A stretch of 64,000 nt of DNA from Elusimicrobiota bacterium (lineage in GTDB: Bacteria > Elusimicrobiota > Elusimicrobia > Elusimicrobiales > Elusimicrobiaceae). Numbering within the stretch: position 1 is the first letter of the stretch; every line of letters begins with the position of its first letter. Location of the stretch: positions 1 to 64,000 of the forward strand of contig JAQXJI010000039.1 in assembly GCA_029008615.1 (NCBI GenBank). Reading direction: 5' to 3'. Positions 26,343 through 34,503 of the stretch are shown here, piece after piece. The notes below the pieces were generated by a model. It saw nothing but the letters and a program-made list of their open reading frames with translations, ran no database searches and was not told where the DNA came from. The translations under genes and the position numbers were made by a program.

Positions 26343-26620
26343 AGAAAATAGAGATTTTCCTTGCGCGGAAGTGGTTTGATTTAATCGCTTCCGGCAAGAA
26401 AACGAGCGAGTACCGCCGGGTAAAGCCGTTTTGGACGGCGCGCTTAAAAGACGCTAAGCCCGGCGACGAGATTACCTTCCGGCGCGGTTACAGCCATGTT
26501 ATTATGCCGCGCAGGCTTGTCGGCGTGAGCATTGTGGAAGGCTGGCGGCTGCCGGAAGCGGAGCGGGAGTTTTTCGGCCCGTGTAACGATATTAAATTTT
26601 ACAAGGTGGACTTCAAATGA
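26339..26620 (+). CDS. ASCH-domain protein
   Basis: 93 residues from ATG 26339 (ATGA overlap). KIEIFLARKWFDLIASGKKTSEYRRVK is the ASCH start (substrate-contact Lys and Glu in GKKTSEYR), PGDEITFRRGY the central strand. ASCH domains have a PUA-like fold, and some are RNA-modification or ribonuclease proteins. The phage role is unknown; it sits inside a DNA-modification cluster. Confidence 0.82.
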   Translation: MKKIEIFLARKWFDLIASGKKTSEYRRVKPFWTARLKDAKPGDEITFRRGYSHVIMPRRLVGVSIVEGWRLPEAEREFFGPCNDIKFYKVDFK

Positions 26621-27000
26621 AAAAAAGATATTGGCTTACTCCGCCGGAAGAATTTAAAAAGCTGAATCAAGAGTTTAACTTTGATTTTGACCCGTGCCCG
26701 TGCCCCCGTCCGGAAGGCTATAATATGCCGTGGGGCAAATGCAACTATGTAAATCCGCCGTTTCTTAAAGAAGACGCCCCCTTTGGCGGGCCTTCCGCTT
26801 TCGCCCGTAAAGCCATAGAAGAAGCGCAAAGGGGCAACACAAGCGTTTTTGTCTTACCCCTGCCGTGGAATATAGCTTTGCTTATGGAAGCGGGCGCAGA
26901 AGTTAGATACGGCGGCAAATGGCGGTGGCTGGAAGTTGACAGCAAGGAGCCGGGCCCTGCCCGCGCTCAAGGGATTTTTATTTTGAGAGGGAAGAAATGA
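26617..27000 (+). CDS. Phage N6-adenine DNA methyltransferase (Dam-type)
   Basis: 127 residues. WLTPPEEFKKLNQEFNFDFDPCPCP at the start and YVNPPFLK (motif IV, NPPF) match the phage Dam family (PF05869-like). A second conserved stretch is RGNTSVFVLPLPWNIALL and the end is GIFILRGKK. The protein is at the short end of the family. It would methylate adenine in short sites. It starts in an ATGA overlap with the ASCH gene and is itself overlapped by the next gene. Confidence 0.8.
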   Translation: MKKRYWLTPPEEFKKLNQEFNFDFDPCPCPRPEGYNMPWGKCNYVNPPFLKEDAPFGGPSAFARKAIEEAQRGNTSVFVLPLPWNIALLMEAGAEVRYGGKWRWLEVDSKEPGPARAQGIFILRGKK

Positions 27001-27599
27001 ACCTTAAAGAATTTAAGAAAATTTTGTATAGTTTATTTATGAACAATGAAGAAGAAAAAGAATCTAAAAGTAAATTCATTCCGCCACAAATAGATAACTC
27101 AAATAGTATAGTGGAACGGGTAGAATCTTTTTTAAGTAAAATATCTTTTAAAAGAACTTTTCCACTTAATTTAATTGAACTTGCCAAGGCAATGAATTAT
27201 TCTATTTTTTATTTAGTAGATACGGATGAATATAAATATATAGAAGCGGCAATAGATAGTAAGCGAAAATTTATTGCTCTAAATACAAGATTTAAAAAAA
27301 GTTATTTATGTGGCAGATATATCATTTGCAAAATGATAGCACATATTGCGCTTGACCATATACCAGAAGGGGCTATTTGGACAGAATCTGTTGAAACTAA
27401 AAGAGATTATGAAGATAATAAATTAAACCCTGATACGGCATCTTTTGCTTATGAACTTTTAATGCCTGAAAAAGATTTTAAAGAGCAATGGGAAAAATTA
27501 GGACACAATATAGGGATAATGTCTTCTTATTTTATGGCAAGCCAAACCCATATTATCCAGCGTAAATGCTATTTGTTTAAGGATGGGAATAATGGCTAA
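26997..27599 (+). CDS. ImmA/IrrE-like protein with lost HExxH site
   Basis: 200 residues, AT-rich compared with the genes before it. The pattern of KFIALNTRFKK, IICKMIAHIALDHIPEG and ASFAYELLMPEKDFKEQW matches ImmA/IrrE metallopeptidases (compare TIAHELGHYLLGH and the later FAANLLVP of the protein at 47565-48050). Here the HExxH motif is HIALDH (His116) and the third ligand helix has no Glu, so zinc binding is probably lost. Active members cleave phage repressors. An inactive one might bind a repressor or the partner membrane protein that follows. Confidence 0.65.
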   Translation: MNLKEFKKILYSLFMNNEEEKESKSKFIPPQIDNSNSIVERVESFLSKISFKRTFPLNLIELAKAMNYSIFYLVDTDEYKYIEAAIDSKRKFIALNTRFKKSYLCGRYIICKMIAHIALDHIPEGAIWTESVETKRDYEDNKLNPDTASFAYELLMPEKDFKEQWEKLGHNIGIMSSYFMASQTHIIQRKCYLFKDGNNG

Positions 27600-27909
27600 T
27601 ACAGAAACGACAAAAAGAGTAAAGATAGCAGAAGAAACCTATAAACAGATAGACCCAAATAAAGAAACACCATTTTGGAAGACATCTGCTTGGCAATTTA
27701 TATTTGCTTTTTTAACTATGTTTATTACTATTATTCTATATGCAGTCCAAATTACTAAAAGTTATGCAACTTTGGAAACTCAAGTACATGAAATGAAGGA
27801 ACAAATATCAAAAATAGACAATAGAATTAACCAAACTACAAACGATATACACATAATTGATAAAGAAGTGGCTGTTTTAGAAACTAAAATAAAAAACCCC
27901 AAGGAATAA
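27592..27909 (+). CDS. Membrane protein with periplasm-side coiled coil
   Basis: 105 residues from ATG 27592, overlapping the previous gene by 8 bases. About 25 polar residues precede one transmembrane helix (FIFAFLTMFITIILYAVQI), and then a coiled coil of heptads (LETQVHEMKEQISKIDNRINQTTNDIHIIDKEV, abbreviated). It is coupled to the ImmA-like protein. The arrangement is repeated at 47210-48050 on the other strand, though the membrane partners there differ in layout. Confidence 0.7.
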   Translation: MANTETTKRVKIAEETYKQIDPNKETPFWKTSAWQFIFAFLTMFITIILYAVQITKSYATLETQVHEMKEQISKIDNRINQTTNDIHIIDKEVAVLETKIKNPKE

Positions 27910-27932
27910 ATCCAAGGGGGATTTTTTACAAT
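27892..27932 (+). terminator. Terminator after the ImmA-like cassette
   Basis: AAAAAACCCC pairs with GGGGGATTTTTT, with an inner GG/CC, just over the stop codon of the membrane protein. The T tract follows at once. Confidence 0.6.
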
Positions 27933-27959
27933 TAAACTTGTTGATTTTTTAATTTGCCC

Positions 27960-27989
27960 TTGACAAAGTGTATATTTTAATATACACTT
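27960..27989 (+). promoter_or_regulatory. Promoter and palindromic operator of the toxin-antitoxin pair
   Basis: TTGACA (27960-27965) is followed by a perfect 10-bp inverted repeat, AAGTGTATAT-TTTA-ATATACACTT (27966-27989), which fills the spacer and covers the probable -10 box (TACACT at 27983-27988). This is the usual layout of an autoregulated antitoxin operator. Confidence 0.75.
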
Positions 27990-28004
27990 ATAACAGGAGA
28001 TAAA

Positions 28005-28307
28005 ATGATAGTAAAACAGCAGACTAAACTTTTTGAAAAATGGTTTAAAAAATTAGACGGTCTTTTGCAGGATAAAATCGCCCAATATATTGACAGGGTA
28101 TTATCCGGTAATTTTACCAACTGCAAGCCCGTAGGCGACGGAGTAAACGAAATTAAAATCAATTATCAAAAAGGATACCGTGTTTACTATACCGTCATAA
28201 ACAAACAAACTGTTTTACTTCTGCTTTGCGGCGGCGACAAAAAGAGCCAAAACAAAGATATTCAACTTGCTAAGGATATTAAAAAGTTCCTTGAGGGGGC
28301 AAAATGA
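28005..28307 (+). CDS. RelE/HigB-type toxin (Gp49-like killer protein)
   Basis: 100 residues. FEKWFKKLDGLLQDKIAQYIDRVLSGNF, GVNEIKINYQKGYRVYYTVINKQTVLLLLCGGDKKSQNKDI follow the addiction-module killer family (TIGR02683-like): a RelE-type fold with the conserved GYRVYY and LLCGGDK stretches. Such toxins usually cleave mRNA on the ribosome. AGGAG lies before the ATG. The toxin precedes its antitoxin by an ATGA overlap, the order typical for this family. Confidence 0.9.
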   Translation: MIVKQQTKLFEKWFKKLDGLLQDKIAQYIDRVLSGNFTNCKPVGDGVNEIKINYQKGYRVYYTVINKQTVLLLLCGGDKKSQNKDIQLAKDIKKFLEGAK

Positions 28308-28630
28308 AAAAGAATATAACTAAAGATTTTGAAATCTCTAAAGATGATTTTGATACTACCTATGCCAAAATTTTAAAGAAAGACCCTAAACGCCTTGCCG
28401 CTTTTAAAAAAAGAGTTATTGCGGACTTCAACAAAACACATAACTTGGAAGTATTTTTAAATAATCTTAAAATTTTGGTTATGGCCGGCAATGTTTCCGC
28501 TTTTGCAAAAAAAGTAAAGATACAGCGGCCTAATGTTTATAAGGCTCTAAACCCGCAGGGAAACCCGAGTTTCGCAACGATTATGACTATTACGGATAAC
28601 TTGGGTATTTCCCTTAATGCGAGGATTTGA
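28304..28630 (+). CDS. HTH antitoxin of the RelE/HigB-type pair
   Basis: 108 residues. The C-terminal half carries the HTH NVSAFAKKVKIQRPNVYKALNPQGNPSFATIMTITDNLG, matching the addiction-module antidote family (TIGR02684-like). The N-terminal part (DFEISKDDFDTTYAKILKKD) probably wraps the toxin. It likely represses the palindromic promoter at 27960-27989. The pair would stabilise the prophage or act in abortive infection. Confidence 0.88.
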   Translation: MKKNITKDFEISKDDFDTTYAKILKKDPKRLAAFKKRVIADFNKTHNLEVFLNNLKILVMAGNVSAFAKKVKIQRPNVYKALNPQGNPSFATIMTITDNLGISLNARI

Positions 28631-28690
28631 TTTGTCTTTCGTTAATAACCCTTGCTTTTTTGGTAAAAATTAGTAAAATATTTATAGATA

Positions 28691-28741
28691 TAGCTGCTCA
28701 TAAGAGTGTATTCCGTACACTTTCGGGGCGGCTTTTTCTTT
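28691..28741 (+). terminator. Hairpin and T tract before the ParB-methylase gene
   Basis: GCTGCTC pairs through some G-U with GGGCGGC, enclosing a second hairpin AGTGTA/TACACT, and is followed by TTTTTCTTTG. It closes the toxin-antitoxin transcript. Confidence 0.55.
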
Positions 28742-28770
28742 GCCTAAACCCGGGTGATTAGCATTAAATA

Positions 28771-30093
28771 ATGCCGGGTTTACACTGTCAATTTTTAAAA
28801 AATGTACCTCTTAAAAACCTTACCTTGTGGGATAAAAACTTCCGCGATATCGCGCCGGAAGCGTTTGCCCGTTTAAAAAATAAAATAAAAGAACTCGGCG
28901 TATTTAAGCCCCTTTTGGCCGTTGCCGACAAAGAGCCCGGCACTTATCAGATTATCGGCGGGAATCAGCGTTTAAAAGCTTACAGGGAACTTGGCTTTGA
29001 CGCGGCCGATATCATATTCTTTCCCGATTTAACCGATAAAAAAATAATCACAAAAATAGCACTTGCCGATAACCAAAGCGACGGCAGCACCAATATGCAG
29101 CAACTTTCCGCATTGTTGGCGGAGTGTGATTTGTCCGCGGCGGATTTGGCGGATTATGCGCTTTCCGGGGAAAGCCTTTCTATCCCGGATTTACTTTTGG
29201 AAGGCGAAAATCCGGCGGAAGTAAAAGAAGTTCCGCTCCCCTCGGAAGAGGAAATAAAACCTCGCGTAAAAGCGGGGCAAATTTGGCGTTTGGGCGAGCA
29301 TATTCTGCTTTGCGGGGACAGCACTAATCCGGCGGATATAAACCGCTTAATGGGCGGTTTAAGCGCGGATTTGGTGGTTACCGACCCGCCTTACAATATG
29401 AACTATCAGGGCGCGGGTAACAGAGAGCCGCGCAGAACCCAAAAAATCAAAAACGACCACTTGCCGGCTAAAGACTTTGAAGCCTTTTTAAGTAAGATTT
29501 ACCAAAACATTTTTACCGCTTTAAAAGAAAAGGGCTCTTTTTACGTGTTTTATAAAGAGCTTGGCAAAGGCGTGTTTATTACGGCTTTGGAGCGTTCCGG
29601 GCTGACCTTTAAGCAACAGCTAATTTGGCTGAAAAATCAGTTTGTTTTAGGCGGCGCAAAGTATCAAAACATATACGAGCCTTGCCTGTTTGGCTGTAAG
29701 GGTAAAAGCATAGGCACGTGGAACGGCGGGCGTAATAAAGCCAATGCCTTGGACGATTTGGATTTTATGAATGAAGCGGAACTCCGCCAGACGGTTAAGG
29801 ATTTAAGGGCCGTATTAACGCCGGACGTCGTCTGTGTGGATAAGCCGCTTAAAAATGATTTACACCCGACGATGAAGCCGATTAAGCTTTTGGCGCATTT
29901 GATTGAAAACAGCTCTAAAAGCGGGGATATCGTTTTAGATTTATTCGGCGGCAGCGGCTCAACTTTAATAGCGTGCGAGCAGTTAAAACGCAAGTGCCGC
30001 ATGGTAGAACTTGACGCGCATTACTGCGACGTCATTTTAACTAGGTGGGAAAGATTTACGGGCAAGGCGGCGGAACTCTTGCAGGGGGCGTAA
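28771..30093 (+). CDS. ParB-domain DNA methyltransferase (beta class, N4/N6)
   Basis: 440 residues in two domains. Residues about 10-110 are a ParB/sulfiredoxin-like domain (ELGVFKPLLAV, IIGGNQRLKAYRELG). About 165-435 is a methyltransferase with DPPYNMNY (motif IV) first and LDLFGGSGSTLIACEQ (motif I) at the end, the beta-class order. This fusion is widespread just upstream of phage terminases, and may protect DNA or mark packaging sites. The start is uncertain because no good ribosome site precedes ATG 28771. Confidence 0.9.
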   Translation: MPGLHCQFLKNVPLKNLTLWDKNFRDIAPEAFARLKNKIKELGVFKPLLAVADKEPGTYQIIGGNQRLKAYRELGFDAADIIFFPDLTDKKIITKIALADNQSDGSTNMQQLSALLAECDLSAADLADYALSGESLSIPDLLLEGENPAEVKEVPLPSEEEIKPRVKAGQIWRLGEHILLCGDSTNPADINRLMGGLSADLVVTDPPYNMNYQGAGNREPRRTQKIKNDHLPAKDFEAFLSKIYQNIFTALKEKGSFYVFYKELGKGVFITALERSGLTFKQQLIWLKNQFVLGGAKYQNIYEPCLFGCKGKSIGTWNGGRNKANALDDLDFMNEAELRQTVKDLRAVLTPDVVCVDKPLKNDLHPTMKPIKLLAHLIENSSKSGDIVLDLFGGSGSTLIACEQLKRKCRMVELDAHYCDVILTRWERFTGKAAELLQGA

Positions 30094-30516
30094 ATGCCTG
30101 CAAGGAAGAAAACCGCACCGCCGATTAAGCCGGTAAAGAAAGCAGGCAAAGGCGGAGTAATACCGCCGGCGGCGCACAGGTTCAGCAGAACCAATCAGCC
30201 CAGCGCGCAGGCCAAAAGCGCGGGGCTAAAAGCTTGGCACGACAGGCGCAAACTTTTGGATTTGGTGGCGGAAGAATTTGCCGAAGATATAACTTTGGCG
30301 GACGGTACGCAGATAGCCGGCACAAAAGCTTTAGTGTTGCGGCTTAAAAAAACGCTTTTAAGCCCAAATACGGACGCTTTAAGTTTAGATCAGGCGAAAC
30401 TGGCTTTTAAGTTCTTTGACACGGTAAGCAAAGCGGGCGCGGACTACACGCAGGAAGAGTCCGCCCAAGACGAAAGCAAAGTGCAAATTATTGACGATAT
30501 AGGCGGTAAAAAGTAA
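30094..30516 (+). CDS. terS: Probable terminase small subunit
   Basis: 140 residues between the ParB-methylase and the large terminase, overlapping the latter by one base. The N-terminal 45 residues are basic and Pro/Lys-rich. The rest is helical (GLKAWHDRRKLLDLVAEEF, LSLDQAKLAFKFFDTVSK). No specific family signature is seen; the call rests on position and size. TerS recognises the packaging site. Confidence 0.6.
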   Translation: MPARKKTAPPIKPVKKAGKGGVIPPAAHRFSRTNQPSAQAKSAGLKAWHDRRKLLDLVAEEFAEDITLADGTQIAGTKALVLRLKKTLLSPNTDALSLDQAKLAFKFFDTVSKAGADYTQEESAQDESKVQIIDDIGGKK

Positions 30517-31757
30517 TGAATAGGATTCGTTTATCGGGAATTTTTATTTCTAAATTTCATGCCGTTTGGCAAGAGATAAAGACTCATAAGTTTACGCACT
30601 ATTTTTTTACCGGCGGCAGATATTCTACAAAGAGCAGTTTTATCAGTTTGGCGATAATATTGCTTCTAATCAGGGATGAAGAAACCAATGCCGTAATATT
30701 CCGCCAAGTAGGCGACACATTGCGCGGCTCCGTCTTTGAGCAAATGTTGTGGGCTATCAATGTTTTGGGGTTAACCTATAAATTTAAATGGACGGTAAGC
30801 CCAATGCAGATAACATATTCGCCGACGGGCCAAAAGATTGTTTTTAAAGGTTTGGACGATGCGGGCAAAACCAAATCAATGAAGTTGCGGAAAGGTATTT
30901 TTAAAATTGTCTGGTTTGAAGAGTTTGACGAATTTAAAAATATGCGCGAAGTTCGAAAGGCCATACAATCGGCCCAGCGCGGCGACAAAAACGCTGATTT
31001 TTGGATATTTTACAGCTTCAACCCACCGGCGGCAGTCGGGCATTGGGCCAATAAAGAAGTAAAAATTCCGCGCAAGGATAAAGTTGTAACGCATTCGTCA
31101 TATCTAGATGTTCCGGCGGCGTGGATACCCAAACAGGTGCTTATAGAGGCCGAGGAATTAAAACAGGCGGATGAAGCGGCTTATCGTAATGAATATTTAG
31201 GCGAAGTTACCGGCGTAGGCGGTTTGGTTTTTCCGAAGTGGCAAGTTTATACGAACGAAGAGGAACCTAAAAAATATGACGATGTTATTTACGGTATGGA
31301 TTTTGGGTTTAATCACCCGACGGCGTTGGTTAAGTGCTCTTTTAAAGAAAAAAATGTGTATCTGCGCGAAGTGTTGTATGCGCGGCATTATACTACCGGC
31401 GAGATTATAGATTTAATGAACGCTTTAAACGTTGATAAGAAATTAACGATTATCGCCGACAGCGCAGAGCCGGACAGAATAACGGAAATTTGGAATGCGG
31501 ACTATCAAATCCAAGGCGCGGTTAAAAGTGATGTAGTGGCAAGTATAAACATTTTGAAGAAGTATAAGATTTTTGTCCACAAGGACAGCATAAATTTGCA
31601 GGATGAGCTGAACTCTTATCATTGGAAAGCCGATGTTTCCGGCGAGCCGCTTGATAAGATAGAGCCGAACAAGCAGCATGACGACGCTATCGCGGCTGTA
31701 AGATATGCGGTTCAGTATTACGACAAAAACACAAATATTGATTTTTTTAGTTATTAA
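30516..31757 (+). CDS. terL: Terminase large subunit
   Basis: 413 residues, PBSX/Terminase_3 type. The ATPase has an unusual Walker A, GGRYSTKSSF, and Walker B with catalytic acids WFEEFDEF, then the coupling motif YSFNPP. The nuclease domain shows YGMDFGFNHPTALV, IIADSAEPDRI and the final HDDAIAAVRYAVQY, giving the three acidic clusters of an RNase-H fold. It drives DNA packaging and cuts genome ends. Confidence 0.93.
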   Translation: MNRIRLSGIFISKFHAVWQEIKTHKFTHYFFTGGRYSTKSSFISLAIILLLIRDEETNAVIFRQVGDTLRGSVFEQMLWAINVLGLTYKFKWTVSPMQITYSPTGQKIVFKGLDDAGKTKSMKLRKGIFKIVWFEEFDEFKNMREVRKAIQSAQRGDKNADFWIFYSFNPPAAVGHWANKEVKIPRKDKVVTHSSYLDVPAAWIPKQVLIEAEELKQADEAAYRNEYLGEVTGVGGLVFPKWQVYTNEEEPKKYDDVIYGMDFGFNHPTALVKCSFKEKNVYLREVLYARHYTTGEIIDLMNALNVDKKLTIIADSAEPDRITEIWNADYQIQGAVKSDVVASINILKKYKIFVHKDSINLQDELNSYHWKADVSGEPLDKIEPNKQHDDAIAAVRYAVQYYDKNTNIDFFSY

Positions 31758-31766
31758 AGGATAAAA

Positions 31767-33863
31767 ATGAAAAAGTTTTTACAAAAAATAGGGCGTAAAT
31801 TATTTGGCTTTGAAAGCGAGAATCAAAGCCTTATGTGGACGACCGTAGTAGGCGGCCCGGATTTCACTAAAGAGCGCAAAAACGGTTTTTTGGACGCAAA
31901 TATCAGGGCGATAGGCAACGCGCTTTGCAACGGACGTTTAAGCCTTAAAGATAACGACGGACAGGAAATCGTTTACACGAAGAAAGGCGATAATCCGCTG
32001 TTGGATTTGCTTTATCAGCCGTCCAGATTTTTAACGCAAAATCAGTTCCGCCAAATTATAACGGCGCACTATCTTATTTACGGAAATATTTTCATTTTGA
32101 AAAATGGCAGAGACGGACAAGGCCGTCCGTCCGAACTTATCCCTATTCCCGCGCCATGCGTTGAAATATTGACGGATGCAAAAGGTTATCCCAACGGGTA
32201 TAAAATCTTTTTAACGCGCGGGCAATGTTTAATATTGCCCTACGAAGACGTTTTACATATTTACGAGGGTAACGCTTACAGTCTTTATAAAGGTTTGCCG
32301 CGGGCGGAAGCCTGTCTGATTGACAGCGCGACTTTACACGCTTCCAAAGAATTTAATTTGTCATTTTTTACCAACGGCGCAAGTGTCGGCGGTGTTATTA
32401 CAATGCCCAAAGAAGGCCGTCCTCTAAGGTCTGACGAGCGCGAAGAAATGCTTGCTTTCTTTAACGACCGCCACGTCGGCGCGAAAAAGGCGCACAGAAC
32501 CGGTCTTTTGCAAGGCGGGGCGACGTACAGCCCTATATCAGTAACGTCGCATAAGGATATGGACTTCGTAAACGGACAAAAGGCGTCAATGCAACAAATT
32601 TACAGCGTTATGGGTGTTCCGCCTGCACTTTTGGGCCTTTTTGAACACGCGCCGCAGTTTAACACCAAAGAACAACAGCGTATTTTTTATGAAACGACCG
32701 TAATCCCTCTTGCAAGATTAATAACCGATGCTTTTAACGAATATTTGCTCGGCGATTTTTACAAAGATGAACGTTACTATATAGATTACGATTTCAGCAA
32801 GGTGGAAGCTTTGCGGCGCGATTGGAACAGCGACGCTGACGCACTTTTGAAGCTTGCCCAAAAGTTTCCTTTGAACGCGGTAAAAAATGCTTTGGAACTG
32901 CCTTTGCCGGATGTTGAAGGCGGCGACGAGCCCCCGGCCCCGGTTTTATCGGCTTTTACTTTTAACCGCGGCAATTTGGAAAGCAAGGATTTTCCTAGGA
33001 AAAGGGTTCGTCAAATCAGGCCGAGCCCGGCGAAAATAAAAAAACATAAAGAGGCGCAAATAGCGTTGTTGAACTCTTTAAAGCCGCTTATGGCTGAAGT
33101 TATGGAAAAGCATTTTAAAAACCAATACGAAGCCGTCAAGAGTTGGAATAAAGAAAATGCGGATAAGCCTTTTGATTATGACGCGGTTTTCGGTTCTTTG
33201 AACTTGCAAAAGAACAATCTTTTGGCTCTTAAAGTGCCGGTTTTGAGCGAAGTATTCAACGCCGGTTTTGAACAGGCTCAAAGCTATATTCAAAGCGTAT
33301 CACCGCAAAAAGATTTTAAATTCATAAGCCGTAAGGATTTAAACGACAGGGTGCGCGCTTGGGCCCAGGCGAACGCGCTTTTGTGGTGTTCAAGCATAGA
33401 AGATACTACGTTAAAGGAGCTAAATGGCATTGTGGAAACCTTGGTTGCCGCTGGCAAACCTAATAAATTTATCAACGATGTAATTTTGCAATTTTTCAGC
33501 CGTGAGGGCTTTGAACCGATGGACGACATAATTGAACAATCCGGCGGAAATTTACGCCACACAAGCGTATATACGCGCATTGAAACAATAACGCAAACAG
33601 AAGTGCGCAATACGATAAGTGAAAGCGAACTGGAAGCCTATAAAAGCACGCCTTTTGTTACCCTCAAAGGCTGGATTACCACGCTGGGCGTAAGCGACCA
33701 TCACAAAGGCCACGAGGAAATGGACGGGCAGGAAGTCGGTGTTGAAGAAAATTTCAAAAACCCGCTTACGGGCGACGAAGCGCAAGCCCCCGGGCAATTC
33801 GGCGTAGCCGACCAGGACATTAATTGTTTATGCGCGACTTATCCCGTAGTTTTGGAGGACTAA
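31767..33863 (+). CDS. Portal protein fused to a MuF-type head protein
   Basis: 698 residues, much longer than a usual HK97-type portal (about 400). Residues about 1-390 are the portal (LYQPSRFLTQNQFRQIITAHYLIYGN, DFVNGQKASMQQIYSVMGVPPALLGL). About 420-560 is helical linker. The end (ITQTEVRNTISESELEAYKS, WITTLGVSDHHKGHEEMDGQEVGVEENFKNP, DINCLCATYPV, shown in part) matches the SPP1 gp7/MuF minor head domain. The portal forms the dodecameric DNA gate, and MuF domains are carried in the capsid, often with effectors. The fusion is direct and in frame. Confidence 0.9.
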   Translation: MKKFLQKIGRKLFGFESENQSLMWTTVVGGPDFTKERKNGFLDANIRAIGNALCNGRLSLKDNDGQEIVYTKKGDNPLLDLLYQPSRFLTQNQFRQIITAHYLIYGNIFILKNGRDGQGRPSELIPIPAPCVEILTDAKGYPNGYKIFLTRGQCLILPYEDVLHIYEGNAYSLYKGLPRAEACLIDSATLHASKEFNLSFFTNGASVGGVITMPKEGRPLRSDEREEMLAFFNDRHVGAKKAHRTGLLQGGATYSPISVTSHKDMDFVNGQKASMQQIYSVMGVPPALLGLFEHAPQFNTKEQQRIFYETTVIPLARLITDAFNEYLLGDFYKDERYYIDYDFSKVEALRRDWNSDADALLKLAQKFPLNAVKNALELPLPDVEGGDEPPAPVLSAFTFNRGNLESKDFPRKRVRQIRPSPAKIKKHKEAQIALLNSLKPLMAEVMEKHFKNQYEAVKSWNKENADKPFDYDAVFGSLNLQKNNLLALKVPVLSEVFNAGFEQAQSYIQSVSPQKDFKFISRKDLNDRVRAWAQANALLWCSSIEDTTLKELNGIVETLVAAGKPNKFINDVILQFFSREGFEPMDDIIEQSGGNLRHTSVYTRIETITQTEVRNTISESELEAYKSTPFVTLKGWITTLGVSDHHKGHEEMDGQEVGVEENFKNPLTGDEAQAPGQFGVADQDINCLCATYPVVLED

Positions 33864-34471
33864 TGGAAACAAAAAAATATGACGCAAAGAAAGCTTTTGA
33901 AATAAGCGATTTTAAAACCGCCGAAGAAGACGGCCGCATTATAATTTCCGGCTACGCAAATACAAAGTATGTCGCCGACAGATACGGCGATATCCCGCAG
34001 GAATATAACCGGGATTTCGTCTATGAATTAACTCAGTATAAGAAAAACCCGATATTGCTTTTAGATCATTACGCGAACACCAGCTGTCTTATCGGGAAAT
34101 GTCTTGAAATTTACGAAGACGACCGCGGTTTATACTTTAAAGCCGTTTTGACGGAAAGCGATTTGCCGCAGATAAAGCACGCCAAGACTTTAATTAAAGA
34201 GGGTATTTTGAAGACTTTATCAATCGGCGGACGCTGGCGTTATGAAGACCCGCAGGACGAACATAAATTAACCTTGGCTACGATATATGAAATAAGCCTT
34301 GTCTGTGTTCCGGCAGACACAAACGCAATGCTGAACGACGTAGCGCAAGAGCCTAAAGCCGCGCCAAGTACCTGGCAATCTCAGAAATCCGGGGAAAAGA
34401 TAACAGCCGTAAATAACCGTTTGCGACTCTTTGGCATAAACCAAAAAATAGATTTGGCAGTAACAAAATAA
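33863..34471 (+). CDS. HK97-type prohead protease
   Basis: 202 residues from ATG 33863, which overlaps the portal stop (TAATG). IIISGYANTKYVADRYGDI starts the fold. PILLLDHYANTS carries the catalytic His and LSIGGRWRYED the catalytic Ser (KTLSIGG). The late IYEISLVCVPADTNAM strand is the usual ending motif. It trims the capsid N-terminal delta region and scaffold during head maturation. Confidence 0.93.
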   Translation: METKKYDAKKAFEISDFKTAEEDGRIIISGYANTKYVADRYGDIPQEYNRDFVYELTQYKKNPILLLDHYANTSCLIGKCLEIYEDDRGLYFKAVLTESDLPQIKHAKTLIKEGILKTLSIGGRWRYEDPQDEHKLTLATIYEISLVCVPADTNAMLNDVAQEPKAAPSTWQSQKSGEKITAVNNRLRLFGINQKIDLAVTK

Positions 34472-34503
34472 AACAAGCCCCGAAAGGGCAAGGAGTTATA
34501 AAA

